A DNA stretch of 64,000 bases, from NCBI GenBank assembly GCA_030562195.1, contig CM060202.1, forward strand, positions 6,758,001 through 6,822,000. The letters run 5' to 3'. The first letter of the stretch is position 1; the number at the start of each line of letters is the position of its first letter. Made by a program: the position numbers and the translations under genes. This DNA is from Nipponacmea schrenckii. Lineage: Eukaryota; Mollusca; Gastropoda; Lottiidae. Below the pieces are notes generated by a model. It was not told where the DNA came from and made no database searches. It saw only the letters and a list, made by a program, of their open reading frames with translations. Positions 28,921 through 42,400 of this stretch are shown in pieces.

Positions 28921-29996
28921 TTAAGGGGGTTGACAACCTTATCGTTCGAAGTGTATTTCAATCAAGAAACGTATTAATTTTATATCCATTCTATTTGGCA
29001 TTAAAAGAAACTCATCTAGTAAAAATTTTAGCTCAATCGCTTCAGTAGTTCGTCTGATATCCGTCCGTGAAGATAATCTATTTATAGAACAAAACGGGGT
29101 ATTCCTCTATGTAGACGTACAAATTACGTTGTCAGTTGACATTTGTGATTACAACGTCATCGGCTAAATAAACATTCTCTACGTTTGCTGGTCAGTTATT
29201 GTTAATATCGGCACGCGAAGTAAGAGTTTGTGTATCGGGGGAATCCAGAAGTCACGTGATGTCCCATAAATCTTTACGTCACATGTAAACAAATAAAATT
29301 TTATGATTGGTGGGTGGAAGGGTTTTGACATGTGCTAATCCATTGTTTTAGCACTCCAATTATGTGGATATCGGTGCATATCGATGCCTAAAAGGTGCTT
29401 AAAGATTTCTACAGCATGAAAGACAATCTTTTAACAACATGATCGTTTATTTCGTAAGGTTTACATGTGTTTGCAAAATGTTGAAAAAAAATGCCATTTT
29501 TCCAAAAGCATATCTCGCTTACGATTTATCCGATTTTTACAAACTTTGGCTTCAACTAAAGCTTACGATGTCCTCTGTAACTTTACGTTGGCTTTTTTTT
29601 ATAAAATGAATAGTTTTTTAAAAATTCAATTTTTCGTAAATGTACTCGCAAAATTTTGATTTCTATCAATATCTTCAAAACAAAACAAAATTTTCCAAAA
29701 AGCCAACGTAATTTTGTAGAGATACATGTAGACTTGCGTTGTGCAAAATTTCAACCTTCTATATTAAAAAGCCTAGTAGATATGCTAATTTTAAGGGAAT
29801 AATTGACGTTTTTTTCGTTCATCTTTCATACCCGATTTCTTAAAGTTGAAATGTCATAAAGAAATAAATTTTATATTTTTGGATAGCTGAAAGTCCCCTC
29901 TTTCCATTGATATTTAAATATTTCAGATAGGTGGAAAAGAAGTGGTTGAAATCGTCTATTTTTTGTACATAGGTTTAGGGTTGTCAACCCCTTTAA
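28921..29996. mobile_element. TTAA-flanked inverted-repeat element (piggyBac-like, non-autonomous)
   Basis: TTAA at 28921-28924 is followed by GGGGGTTGACAACCTT. The right end is GGGTTGTCAACCCCT followed by TTAA at 29993-29996. The interior (1068 bp) has only short open frames, none transposase-like. The element begins about 70 bases upstream of the ETS-type motif of the TRAP1 promoter. Confidence 0.65.
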
Positions 29997-32900
29997 TTGA
30001 ATGAAATTAAACATGATGCTTAGGCTTCACAAGAATTCAAAAAATCTAGGCTTACCTGTTATGTTTGAAATAAAAATGGACATATTGGTTGGAAAAAGTA
30101 ATGGTAAAAGAAAATGGCTATTGGGGATTTGTAAAATCGTCAAATTAAAATGTACCTTGGAAGTATTAAAACGAGATCAATCTGTCATCACCGTCTACCA
30201 ACTGAAACCAAGAAGTTCCGATCTATTGCATGTAGGCATAAGGAGTTTAAAAAAGTATTTTCCTGTTAATAACCAAGGAATTTAAAAAAAACTAAGGACT
30301 ACATAAAAGTTTTCTATGGAAATATGGGCCGTTATTTCAAGTTTTTTCGACCAAATATAATCAAGACTGATTTCAATTGGCGAATTATAGAATACTGAGC
30401 CTACATTCTAATGTCAAAAAATAAAGCAGAGTATTTATTTTTTTTAAAAAGGTACGGTTGTTTGGTGAGGATAATTTAGACTATAGCTTTAATTTCAGAA
30501 TATAAAAGAAAATGGCAGAAGACCTGCAAAAACTTAACTTGCATTAAATTAAAGTTACAAGAGAAATCGATAGGAAATATATCAGATAAAATGCCGGTAA
30601 AGAAAGGGATGAAACTTGAATCTGATTGTATCGTCTACTCGTGGTTCTTTACCAATCAGTTTACAAGGGAACTAGCGATTAACTTGTCAAATTCTTTCCC
30701 GATATCAAGTATTAATGGTAGGGGGAAGAAATCACAATGTCGACTATTTGACAACCTAGAATGATCGATATTCCTTCTCTTAACTTGTTCACTATCTCTC
30801 TCTCTCTCTTCCTTCAATCCTATTTCTTCCACAGGCTTTCTCTTGATAACTTTCTTTGCCGTTTCTTAAAGTGCTGTAACAACAATTCACCAAAGATTAG
30901 CTGATGCCACCTACACGTTGCGAAAAGGAGTAACAGCAAGCCTATGCCTGGAGGATGCCAGGGGTAAATTGGTAGAATTCTTAAATTCATTTGAAAGGTT
31001 TTAATTTTCAGTCTAAAATATAGTTTTTTTTAATTCTCCCCTAAGATTCACGTTTCATTTCCTAAGGTAATACGTCAGGTAAAAATATGAACTTTTTATC
31101 TTTTAGTATAGGTCCATGCCTTCAATGTCAACGTTTTTCAACTGACTCAAAGAACTGAAACTAGCTTTCCCTGGGCGAGGAAGACAATAAACGTTTGGTC
31201 GCCCATTAAGATGGGGGAGGGAACATTCTGGCAAGGATGTCCGTCTATTGATGATGAAGGTGGGTATAGAGGTACCATGTGCTGGGACTTAACGTATGTC
31301 CATGGACCATAACAATTAACTAATTTGAATCGAATAGGCTCATGCCACTATCCGAACAAAATTTCTGTCATTGCACTATGCAATCTGTTTTCCGTCATCA
31401 TTAACTAATAAATACCAAAGAATTGGGGCCATAAACTCCCATTTATTTCATCATAGGGACACAAGGGCATCAACGGGTTTGAAAAATCAGGTTATCTCCC
31501 TTTGGTCACAATTCAAATAAGCATAGCATGAAAGAAATAAATGACTATCTGAGTTATGTTTATTTTCAGCGTTACTGTAGAAATATTAAATATGTATACA
31601 TGATTGAAATGATAGACATACATACTTGGTTACTTAGCCACAATTCTCCACAAATTGTGTAATATTCTCAAATGTACAATTATACAAATATACAAATATT
31701 TACGAAGTACGAGGAAAAATGCCACACACGAGAAGTTTAAAATCGAGTAATCCAAATATCAATCGGTATTTTCAAGAAATCAATTATCATTGTAATGATT
31801 TTAAAAAATATCAAGAAATGTCACTTTCAAAATATCAATTACCATTTGGGTAGAAAATGATTTAATAATATATATAATTGTCATTATGTTTTTTGTAAAA
31901 TATCATTTATATAATATTTTCTAAAATGTATCAATTATGGTTTTCAAAATTACAAATATATTTTCATTTTCAAAATATCAATTATCAAATATTATTATTT
32001 CTTATCAGTTCTCATTAAAGATATCAATTATCGTTTAAAAATATCAATATTTTGTTATATCTAACGACCGATTAAAATACTATTGATAAATATCATTAGC
32101 TATTTTCATTCAATTAACTTCCACAAATCAAAAGCTCTCTCCTCAGACAAAAATCAAATATTTCATGTGGCTAGAGTTATAATTCTTACTTCTGTCGGAG
32201 AAATATAAAATATTATTATAGTCGCTAGATTTGTCGAAATATTATGGATTTTTCTTTGAAGTAGCTATTTATGAGGAGGCAATTATTATGATTTATAGAA
32301 GCTACATATTAATCAAGTCTAAAGGAATGTAGATCGTAGTACTTTCGTCCTCTTGGAAATGACGTCAGGAAGCCAAGACAGGAAAAGTCGTGTTTCAGAC
32401 ACCCCCTCAATATAGTATGACGTACGTATAGTTAAAGTCAAGTCAATAGAAATATCAACTTGTACATTCTTTTAACGACTACACAATCACTTCATCAATA
32501 TTTAATAGCACCTACACAATAAGAATAACGTTCATATGATATACCGTTATAAAACATAGCCTTATCTCCTTGTCTTATATCAACTTTTAATTGTTAAGTG
32601 CTCCTTGATATTATCGCCAAATTATAATTGGACCATAAGTTACTGAGCTTTCGCGCTTGTAAACACCGTTTACTTGATACTATCACGCAATTTTAGAGAT
32701 TTTCGACTCAGTGCATAAATTTAACGTTAGCAGCCGAGTTCCCAGTGCGAGAAATCGGATCTTAAACACACAACGAGACATCAATACTGTACTCCAATAC
32801 CCCCTGTCGTGACATTGGACTCGTCCGTATCAGTAAGCGTGCCATGAAATATCAGTTGGTTGCTTCAATACTGTATAGAGATTGTTATAAAGCATTGTAT

Positions 32901-33231
32901 ATTCACTGTACTTCGACATGGAAACATGAACAACTGTAATCTAACGGATGTAAACACTATGCTAGATATAACCTAGCGTCTAACTTTGGATTATTAACTG
33001 CATACGCTGTGTTATTTTCTCATAACGGTGTATTTAGGATAGTGACTGACGAATATCAGTAAAGGAAGTTTGTTGTTTTCATAAGGCAGTCTATTTATAA
33101 AAGATGTCATTGTCCGTGAAACGTTTAGTAAAGGGGCTTATGTCCCCTGCTCTAAAACAAGCTCCTTAGATGAGATAAGAAAACCTCTCATCAGGGGGAG
33201 GTCAGGCTATAATTGTGTGCATGGTGGTAGC
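29997..33231. other. Intergenic region and 5' flank of Mastermind
   Basis: No supported gene. A 94-codon open frame follows the TTAA element (30001-30285) but has no recognisable motif. A CT run lies at about 30795-30810 and a SINE fragment at 31329-31400. A/T-rich simple sequence with recurring 'aaatatcaattatc' words occupies 31740-32100. A perfect CRE palindrome TGACGTCA is at 32360-32367. The last 800 bases before the ATG are less A/T-rich and probably hold the promoter and 5' UTR. Confidence 0.5.
32360..32367. promoter_or_regulatory. CRE-type palindrome upstream of Mastermind
   Basis: TGACGTCA, the full 8-bp CREB/ATF site, about 870 bases upstream of the Mastermind ATG. Other copies occur in the window, including 19637 and near 18127, so the site alone is weak evidence of regulation. 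Confidence 0.25.
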
Positions 33232-33492
33232 ATGGGGGATTTTCTTTCCCCCAAAAGGCGCGACGTTGTAGATCGGCTGAGAAAAAGAATCGAGAACTAC
33301 CGTCGTCACCATTTCGGCCGAGCAGGGGGATACGAAAATTATAACGGTCTAGGAGAACATTATCGTCAAGACAATCTTTTACCAGTATTACATCAAAGGT
33401 GGCGAGAAAGTCGAGCAAAAAAGACAACGAAAGCTCCCAAAGCAAACAAAGACAACTGCTCTCAAAACGACCCACGAAATTTAATTGTAACG
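33232..33492 (+). CDS. MAML: Mastermind exon 1 (MamL-1 domain)
   Basis: Eighty-seven codons ending 'DPRNLIVT' at donor 'gtaaga', phase 0. It carries the whole basic, helical MamL-1 domain, as in other animals where this domain is a single first exon. Confidence 0.95.
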
Positions 33493-36400
33493 GTAAGACA
33501 TCTTTCTTTAACGCAGTGTAGTAGGCAGTGAGTAATGTGTGTTTATGATTGAGCCCCAATTGGTTTGTGTACATGAATTGTAATGTCAGTTGTTGAGAGG
33601 CAAACGGTGTACAACCGTGTTAAATTTAGAATATTTGTTCCCGCTACAAGTTTTTAAAGTATAAACTTCAATATAGTGTATTAATAAGGTCAAGTCGTGC
33701 TCTCAGTGCGATATAGCTTGACATACATTTCACTGGTGTTTATTAGCTTCATAATGCAAATGAATTATTGTTTATCATATATATGTACTTTCTGGAGTGA
33801 ATTAGGCCACTCCTTGTGTACTTGAAATACCCAATTGATAATTGAAGCAGAGCCTACTCATAATTTTGCCTAATTCAAATGTGTGGGAGAATATTTCACT
33901 AAAGAATTTTACAGTGACTGAAACATTGTATGATATACAAATAGTATTATGATTTAAATGGGGGCAATATCAAAGTAGGGCATTACTATTCATATATAAA
34001 AGTGAATATATCAATATTATTGAATCCCTACCTTTTTAACCTAAATATAAAATTCTACAATATAACTTGAACTCATTAAAATACACAACTCGGTCAGCAA
34101 ATGGTGTAATTTTACAATGTGAAACATTCATTAATTTTCTAAATAATGCTTAAAATATCTGCATCAAATGGATAAATGAACCTCCTGAATCTTAAAAAAT
34201 CTCTACCGATTTTAAACATTGTTTTGGAACTTTTCTAAAGGCTTGAAGATATTTTTTTAAATCATGAATATTGTTGTAATAAATCAGTTTATTGCTAATT
34301 GATTAAGTGTTAATTAGTTAATTAGCAATCAATAAGATTATTATCAATGTATTAAAAGTAAATGCATTCATGATTTCCTAAACTTCAGGGAGCTGTAGCT
34401 TTTACTCTTCTGGTGAAGACACTCTTCATGTACTTAGTAATATTTTGAAAATGTCGCTATATCTATATTTGAATTTTTATCTCAATTACTTGAGAATTAT
34501 TCCGCGTAAGTTCTGTCGAGCTGTAAAAATTTATGGATATTCTTTAAAAAATGTCAATTGTCAAAAGTTTTGCATTGATCCAGTCTTTGAACAGAATCAA
34601 TATAACTCATTTCACCATTGTAAGATAGGGACATTTCTTACTTTCTTTCTGAAGTTTTAGAACTAAAATCACATTATACAAAAAGCTTATTTATAAAAAT
34701 TTACTCTGACTCTTGAACTAATGTCTGTAAATAGCATTATTAGCTATGTTGATAGAAATTGTCCAAACTTTTAACTCCTTCAAAGTCTATAATGCCACGC
34801 TGTACACCAACACTTCCAGCATTTACATTAAGTTGTGTGATTAGACATGCTTAGTTTATCTTTATCCTGTAAATTGTTTCAAAATGGAATTATAAAATAA
34901 TAATAATAATGAACACTTTATTTAACATGGGTCAAAATTAGGCCCAATACACAAGGACATGGCCCTGTCTAACATTCAGCCCATGAATAATAATGAATTA
35001 TAAATAACAATGAATAAAAAAAAACACCAAAAAACCCACAATATTTCAATATACTATTGGTCGAAAAATATACAAGTACAAACAAAAAACACACAATATT
35101 TCAATATAAAATTGGTCTAAAAATACACAAGTACAAATAAAACAAATAATATTTCAATATACAATTGGTTTAAAAACACACAAGCACAAACAAAACACAC
35201 AATATTTCAATATACAATTGGTCTAGAAGTACATGTGCATTTAATGAACAGATCTGATCAAGGTCCATAAACTATTTTCAATGTGGAATTTGAATTGGAC
35301 ACTGATAGCCAAACTTGTGATATATACTCCTATTTAATATATATTTAAAATGAAAGTGTTTTATGTATATCTTTCAGTATCTAACATAGACTGATTAAAT
35401 TACATTCTACAAGACATTCTTTTAGAGAAAAAACTTCTGGTTTCAACATGGCACATGTCTTAAATTACCATTGGTGTCTTCTATTTCAACTATTTTCAGA
35501 TAAAATTCTCAAAATTCCATTATACTTCTATTTTTTTAATCACCAACAACTGTCCATAGGTGAAAAAAAGGCTTGGACCATATGACTGTGTTGTTATCAC
35601 AATTTATGGAATGAACTTTGACCTCCATTTATTTTACGGTAATTACAGGATTAGGGCAAATAAGTGATATATAGATTAACAGAGTTACTAATGTGTTTTG
35701 GTAGACATTTTTTTTTTAAAATTCCAATAGGACTTGCAGACAAGACTTTCAGTCATTTATATAATTATATACATTATCTCTTGGTTGACAAAAGCTTTCT
35801 TTTGCAGTTTTGACCATGTATAGCCCTTGATATGGTAGGAATATGCCCCCTTAAATTTGTATATTTTCTGTAATTCAGTGTAGAAAGAATGTTAAAATTT
35901 ATTTATTTGATTATCTCATAAAACTTTGTTACTTTCATTTATTTTTTTAAAAATATCAGCGATTTTTCATTAGTTACATAAAATTTTCAAAAAATTTGAA
36001 ACAGTTCACCAATCTCATTAATTCTCAGAAAGTTTCATCAATTTACGAAAAAAAAAACATTTATTTAATTCTTTAAATTTTGGTTACTTCATTTAATCGT
36101 GTAATATTTCATCAAGTTCTTATGATATTTATTCCATGATGAAGGTCACATATTAAAGTGCAAAGAGTGATTCTATGAAGTAAACATGTTTGCTATTGAT
36201 GGCATCTCTTAACTAGAATAGAAGTTAGTTTATGATATTAAGATAGAAGCATGATTAATTGTTTAATTAAATGAAAAGGAAGAAAATATTCAGTGACAAG
36301 CAATTCCAATTACTCTAGAACCATTTACAATTTTTTTCTTTTGTTGAGGCTTGGCAGTGATGGCTTGGTTGTTGTCATAAAGGGAATAAAACTTGATTAC

Positions 36401-39400
36401 TTGTAGAAACTTGTCTTTCAAAGTGGTCGAAACATTGGCTACTGTTGAACAGAAACAAAATGTTTTAATGTTGGAGGCACACACTATTTTTGTTTTCTAA
36501 ATCCAATTTTCAGCAATAAAAAAAAGTCAAAACATTGGCTAGTTTTAAACATAAGTTTTCCAAAATTTATCAGCCATCAAAATTTGCAGCAATGAGGGTT
36601 GTTATGATTTTGTAAGTAGTCATCTGACACAAGTAGCCAGGACTATGTTCTGTTGTCATGTTGGGCATCACCATTACTTTCATTTTGTTAGAATCATTGA
36701 TTCTGTAAAACCCTTGAAATATGGGCATGAATTCTTAAATGGCAGTCAAGTGATTGGTTTGTTTCCAAAAAATAGTTGAATGAACCACAGACGTAACATA
36801 AATGGTTAAGGGGAATCATTTTGTTATGACTGAATTACAAAAGACATGCATCTATCTGAATATATCTGGATTTTTAGAATCAGATGAAAAAAATATATTT
36901 AATACTCCTGCGTTAAGAGGTGTTTCTGTCTCCTACACTAGTAGATAACTGTCACGAGTTATCAAAGGCTGAAATAGAGGCAGATGTTTCAGTGTAGATA
37001 GTTAACTGAAAAATATATCCCACTATTAACAAACATGATCTGAAATTTATATTCAGTTAGGTCACGAACGTGAAACATCAAATTTCTACTCAAATTATTA
37101 TTTCAATAACAATCTTCAAATTTCAGTAAAAGCTCTTGAAAATAATTATTTGGTGAAACATCTCCTTGAAAATAGTTAAGAAGTATTTTAATTAGTAATT
37201 AGAGATTAGTAGCATTTGACCTATTAATGGTTTTTACAACTCTCAAGAATGTTGTCATGAAATATCTATATGTGAATACTTTATAAGTGGTATTTAGCAA
37301 TTATAGGAACGATATGTAAATGAAGTGAAATGAATGGAGCTTTACATCCTACTCTTCTGCACCTTATGGACTAATGAAGTCAGGCACTGTCATATGCATT
37401 GTGCATTAGCCTACTCTTTTTGCTTTTTCCAACTGTCTTGGGATCTTTAACCTGCACAACCTGTAGCACACAAACCATCCGAGCGCCCATCAAAACAATT
37501 TTTCCATATTAGCTTTCCTACCTGCAAGAATGATCGATAAACAAAGCTTGATGGAACATCAAGTAATGGTTACAGTTCTATGCAACATTTTCTGTTCTAT
37601 GACTTGTCATTGTTGTTCCTTGAAGCTGTATCAATGTATATATGTTGACCTTTTTCTTGCTGTGGATACTTGTTTTGGATTTGACAGTCATCATCAGCTC
37701 ATGCATAAGCTTATTGTCATAGATATACATGTACAGGAGCAACATCTATTCATACTCTCTTACAGAGATACTAAGATGATAAACCAAATTACTAAGTCGG
37801 ATCAGGTGTTGCATCAGATAGCATTCACTCAAAGGTGAGCTGCATTCAAAACTTGACTCACCTGCATGGACAGACCAGTACAGCACCTGGCCGCTAGGCA
37901 CCATGTTAATGAGATTTTAAAATGTTCTTCTTATTCTAATATTTGAATATGAAGAACTACAAATTTATAGGTTTTTTATGAGTCACCTAGATTAATTGAG
38001 ATGTGTACTAGATTATTTTCACAAAGGTGTTAAAATTCTTTAACATAGATATCAAGTTTTGTTGAGCATGCATTTCTCTGGCCTTATTTCATATCACAAT
38101 GATATGTGACTTAGCATGATATGAGTTAATCCTATTAGCTATCTACTATTATAACCATAGGATTATGGCCTACTTGATTGATATTCACTTTATAATTTAA
38201 TCCCAATTTCACCATAAAAAGACTGTTTTAGATTATTGAGAAAGTAATTTCATTGACTTGCTAGGATGTCTCAAGCCATTTCCTCAAGGAATTTAGAATT
38301 ACAGGTCTAAGGCACTTGTACAGAGTTTTCCAAAGGTTTACTTAAGGTACCTACTAATATATAGAAAGTGCCATAAGACTTTTTTTTTGATCCACAGTGT
38401 TTGTTGATGGTGTAATCAATTCAATATTTCAAAACAATAGAAATACCTCACTGATTGAGCTAAAACTTTGTTATGAAAATTAATACTGAAGTTTGTCTTA
38501 TCATTCTAGCAACTGGTTGAATTTCTCTATTTAATATGTTAAGAAAATAATGCTGTTGGGAGTCGCAGTGGCTCAGTGAGTTGCTTGCCTGCTAACTTAA
38601 AGGTCCAGACTTCAATCCTAGCAAAGATAAAGATAAACTTTCAGATTTTTCAACCCAGGTTTTTTTTTGATAGTTGTGCAGGTCAGAGGGACAATAAACT
38701 GAGGCTCTGTGTGCTACAGGGTGTTCATGTTCAAGTAGACTAATCCTGATGTCCTGACAAAGTTTCCCTCATCGCACATGGCATGGCATTCCTCATCTTT
38801 ATTGGCCCAATAGATGAAGTAGAGTAGGACATAAAAACTCCATTCATGTCATTTTTGAAGAGACACCACATGCTCTCCCTTCTTGAAACACCTCATTTCA
38901 GTCTGCAACTAAATGTTTCATTTTCAACTTGACATTCAATCAAGATTTATTGGACATTTTCACAAAGCTACTGAGTTAACAAACTGTCATGACATCATCT
39001 CCCTTCTGATTGCCGTCTGCAAATGAATGTTTCAACTTGACATTAAATCGTGATTTTTTTTCCGGAAGATTTCATTGAGCTATTTAATTTATAAAATATC
39101 TGATAATGCCTTCCATCTTGGAAATTCTTAAATGTTTTTCAGAAATATTGACACTTACACTATTCATTATCACCTAAATTGGTCAAATATAACACAAAAC
39201 AATAAAATACAGATACTGTACCAGTACTAATAAGATTATGTAGTGACTAATTTAACCAAAGATATGTGACTAGTTGTTATGTTGGTGTTTATTTGTTCAC
39301 TATTGATCAGCAATGAGGTAAAAAATAATGTGTTAAAGAATGTGCAAGTTTAGCATGTACACTGTTAAACGCTGTGTACTTCTGTTCCACACAGTTCAAT

Positions 39401-42400
39401 GTGCCAAATGTCCTACTCTGTGTCAGGAAAAAGCAAGTTGAATTTTACTTAATTCAAGAGATCTGTTATAGGTACTATAACCCCTTTTACATTACAAAAA
39501 TATTCCGTTCTCGGAACCATTCTGAGACGGTACCGATGAATTTTGTGTATGTTTGCAGTGTCATATTTAAAAGTAATACTAGTGGCTGAAACTAAATTCT
39601 GTTAATTGACATTTTGTGGGGAGAGGGCTAATGATCCTCAATCCGTTTCATATGAAATTCATTGTTTACAAAAAAATAATTTATATTCTAGTTCACTCTT
39701 CAATGCTAACTTTGAATTTTTCAGAAAAGGTTCAATAATATGTAAATATAATGTTTACTTGGATAATTATAAAAAATAAAAAAGATTTGGGAATATAAAG
39801 TGTAACGTTAAGTATCACGTTCTGAAGTGCGATGAAAATTTTAATGGTATTTGAGGAAACAGGATGGATGTAATTCTGATTCACAGGCTCTTCAATTAAC
39901 TCAAATGGTCAAGTTGATTAAATTTTAACACTCCCATCCTGGAAGTTACCAACCAATATTTCAATGAGCAAAAGGCAATGAGATATTGTTTGAGTTAATA
40001 ATGATAAGATTGTTAAAACCTGACATCAAGTACCAAACTCCTTACTGATTTCAATTATCATCTCAAAAATCACAAATGAATCCAATCTGAAACTGTATAT
40101 TTATGTTGACATTCCAGACACCGGCATATGAATAATTAAAACTCTTTGAATCAGATGCTTTGGTGGCTATATTTGCTAAAATGTTAGTGAAAAATTCTTG
40201 AAAGCTTGATCAAAGGCCTACCCTATTCCAGCATTGATGGTGGCTTATACAGGTCAATTTTTCTCAATGTCTTAATAATTTAAATCTTTCCATTATATGC
40301 AATTTTGAATTGTTGCAAAGATCTCAGAATAGCGTAATGCTATGTCGAACCAAACCATTAGTATTTAACTTGTTGCCTAGCTAAGTTTTGATACAAAACT
40401 GTACAAGAATCATAATGAATTCAGAAATTGTACTTTCAGAAGACTTAATTTGACATATCAGAGTGATCTGCCCTTCAATTCCCTGTTGTCATGTCAATGT
40501 ACTATAAATAAGTAGTAAATAATGTATAGATGATGGTTACCTCAGATATTTTCATGCAAGCCGTTTGAATAATAAATTGAAAGTTTGAAACATGGTTGTT
40601 GGCGATGTCCCATGTTGTTTGCTTGTCAAACGTTGAATAGCTATCAATTGATTTTTGTTTTCTGCCTTGCTAACTATCAATACTTGGTTTAAACTCATGC
40701 AAGATAACACAATAGAGTTGCCTTCTAAAACCATAGTTGAATAATCAGATAGTTAAAAATTAAAAACCCTGGTTGAAATAGCATTAATTAAGTAATACAT
40801 TTTGTATTTTGAATTGTCTAAAATGGATGTTCAAATATTGACTTAGTTCTTTATGTTAATTTGCTGTTAAGAGATCAAAGAGATTTGAAATTGTCATTTT
40901 TTTATTAGAATTATTTGTAAAGGATTGTGTTGGATTATTTTCTATACCATATAGAAATATAATTGTTAGATGGAAGAATTTTGTGGAAGGAAGTAAAATC
41001 AGTGAGTGAAATAGTTCAAATTATTATTGGCTTTGATAGAACAAACTATTATATCCATTATTACAGTTAAGAAATAAAATTCAATCATTCCCTTTGCATA
41101 GATGTTGAATCTGTTTGACTTTTGATAAAATGATACTAGATGAAATATTTGTAATGCATGACCATTTGACTATTATTCTACTTGCATCAGGTAGGAGCTG
41201 CAGTGGCTTAGTCAGTTACATGCTTACTTGCTAACCTGAGGGTTCAGGGTTCAATCCTGGCAAAGGTTGAGATATAGTTTCAGATTTTTCAGCCCAGTTT
41301 CCCTTTGTCAGTGATGCAGGTCAGAGGGACTGACTGAGTAGGCTTATGCCACTGTCATAGCAAAATTTCCCTAACTGAACATTGCATGGCATTGCCTGTC
41401 TTCCTTAGCCCATAAAGTGCAGAAGAGAAGAATGTAAAACTCCGTTCATTTCATTTCTTTATTGTATTCGGGAGCAGCTTAGTCCTAGAAAGATTTTTTT
41501 AAGAGTGAAATGAATTGAATTGGTAGCCTTTAATGTAATCTATGTTGTTGCACAATAATTGTTGGTATACAGGATTACAACATATTTTGTTTTACTCTTT
41601 CAAAATGTTTGTTACAAGTTAAATAAACAGCTCCGTTTAAAACAGCATCAAAATAGCAGTATCCCAAACAATCACTAACCTATTGGCCGTATTTTCTAAA
41701 TTTATCATATAAACATATTAAAAAATGAAAATATTGCATTGAATAAATTTGTTGTAGGGTAGGCCTATTTAAAAGAACTTTTCACTAAACTAAAACATAA
41801 TGCACTGTGTGCATATACGGAGGTTGGCTGAATTTCTACGTTGTTAGGTAAATTTATGGATGTCTTATTTCTCTAAACCGTAACATGGATATCAATGTAA
41901 GCATTTATGAGTTGATTTTCTGTTCATTGAATTTTTGTATAAATAAGTGCTCTGTGCCAGTTGGATAACCTGCTTGTTAGGTCTTTGAAGGTTGTATATA
42001 TTTTGTTATTGTTAGACCATATCCAAATCTTTCACCTGGAGCCTGTTTCACGAAAACTTAACTTAGGATGATTTTAGTGTTCCAATGATCAGATTGGTAA
42101 ATCACTAAAATTGAGTTTATATTAACCAATCAGGTTACTGTATTTCTTAAAATCTTGATTGTATCTTTGTTAAAATTTTGTGAAGCTTCTGTAGGTTGTT
42201 AGTTTTTTGTTATTGTAAGACCATATCCAAATCTATAATGTCTGGAATATCAAGACTAATGTGTTAATGCCAAAGTGGTGTTATCAAAGCAGGTTTCTTT
42301 GGCTGAAATTGTAGACAATCTTGAATTTTCTTAGTGAAAAAGATGATGCTGATACTAAGCAATCAATCCGTTATAATGGTTTTGAGAAAAACAAAACCTG

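Noticed and set aside
30001..30285. 94-codon open frame after the TTAA element
   Set aside because: No recognisable domain, no splice or promoter context, and a length expected by chance in this much sequence.
33191..33574. 127-codon open frame on the minus strand over Mastermind exon 1
   Set aside because: The plus strand encodes a clear MamL-1 domain with a good donor; the minus frame has no recognisable family.
41205..41260. tRNA gene suggested by A- and B-box-like words
   Set aside because: The boxes belong to the head of a SINE; no cloverleaf with an anticodon arm could be drawn, and the SINE body follows.
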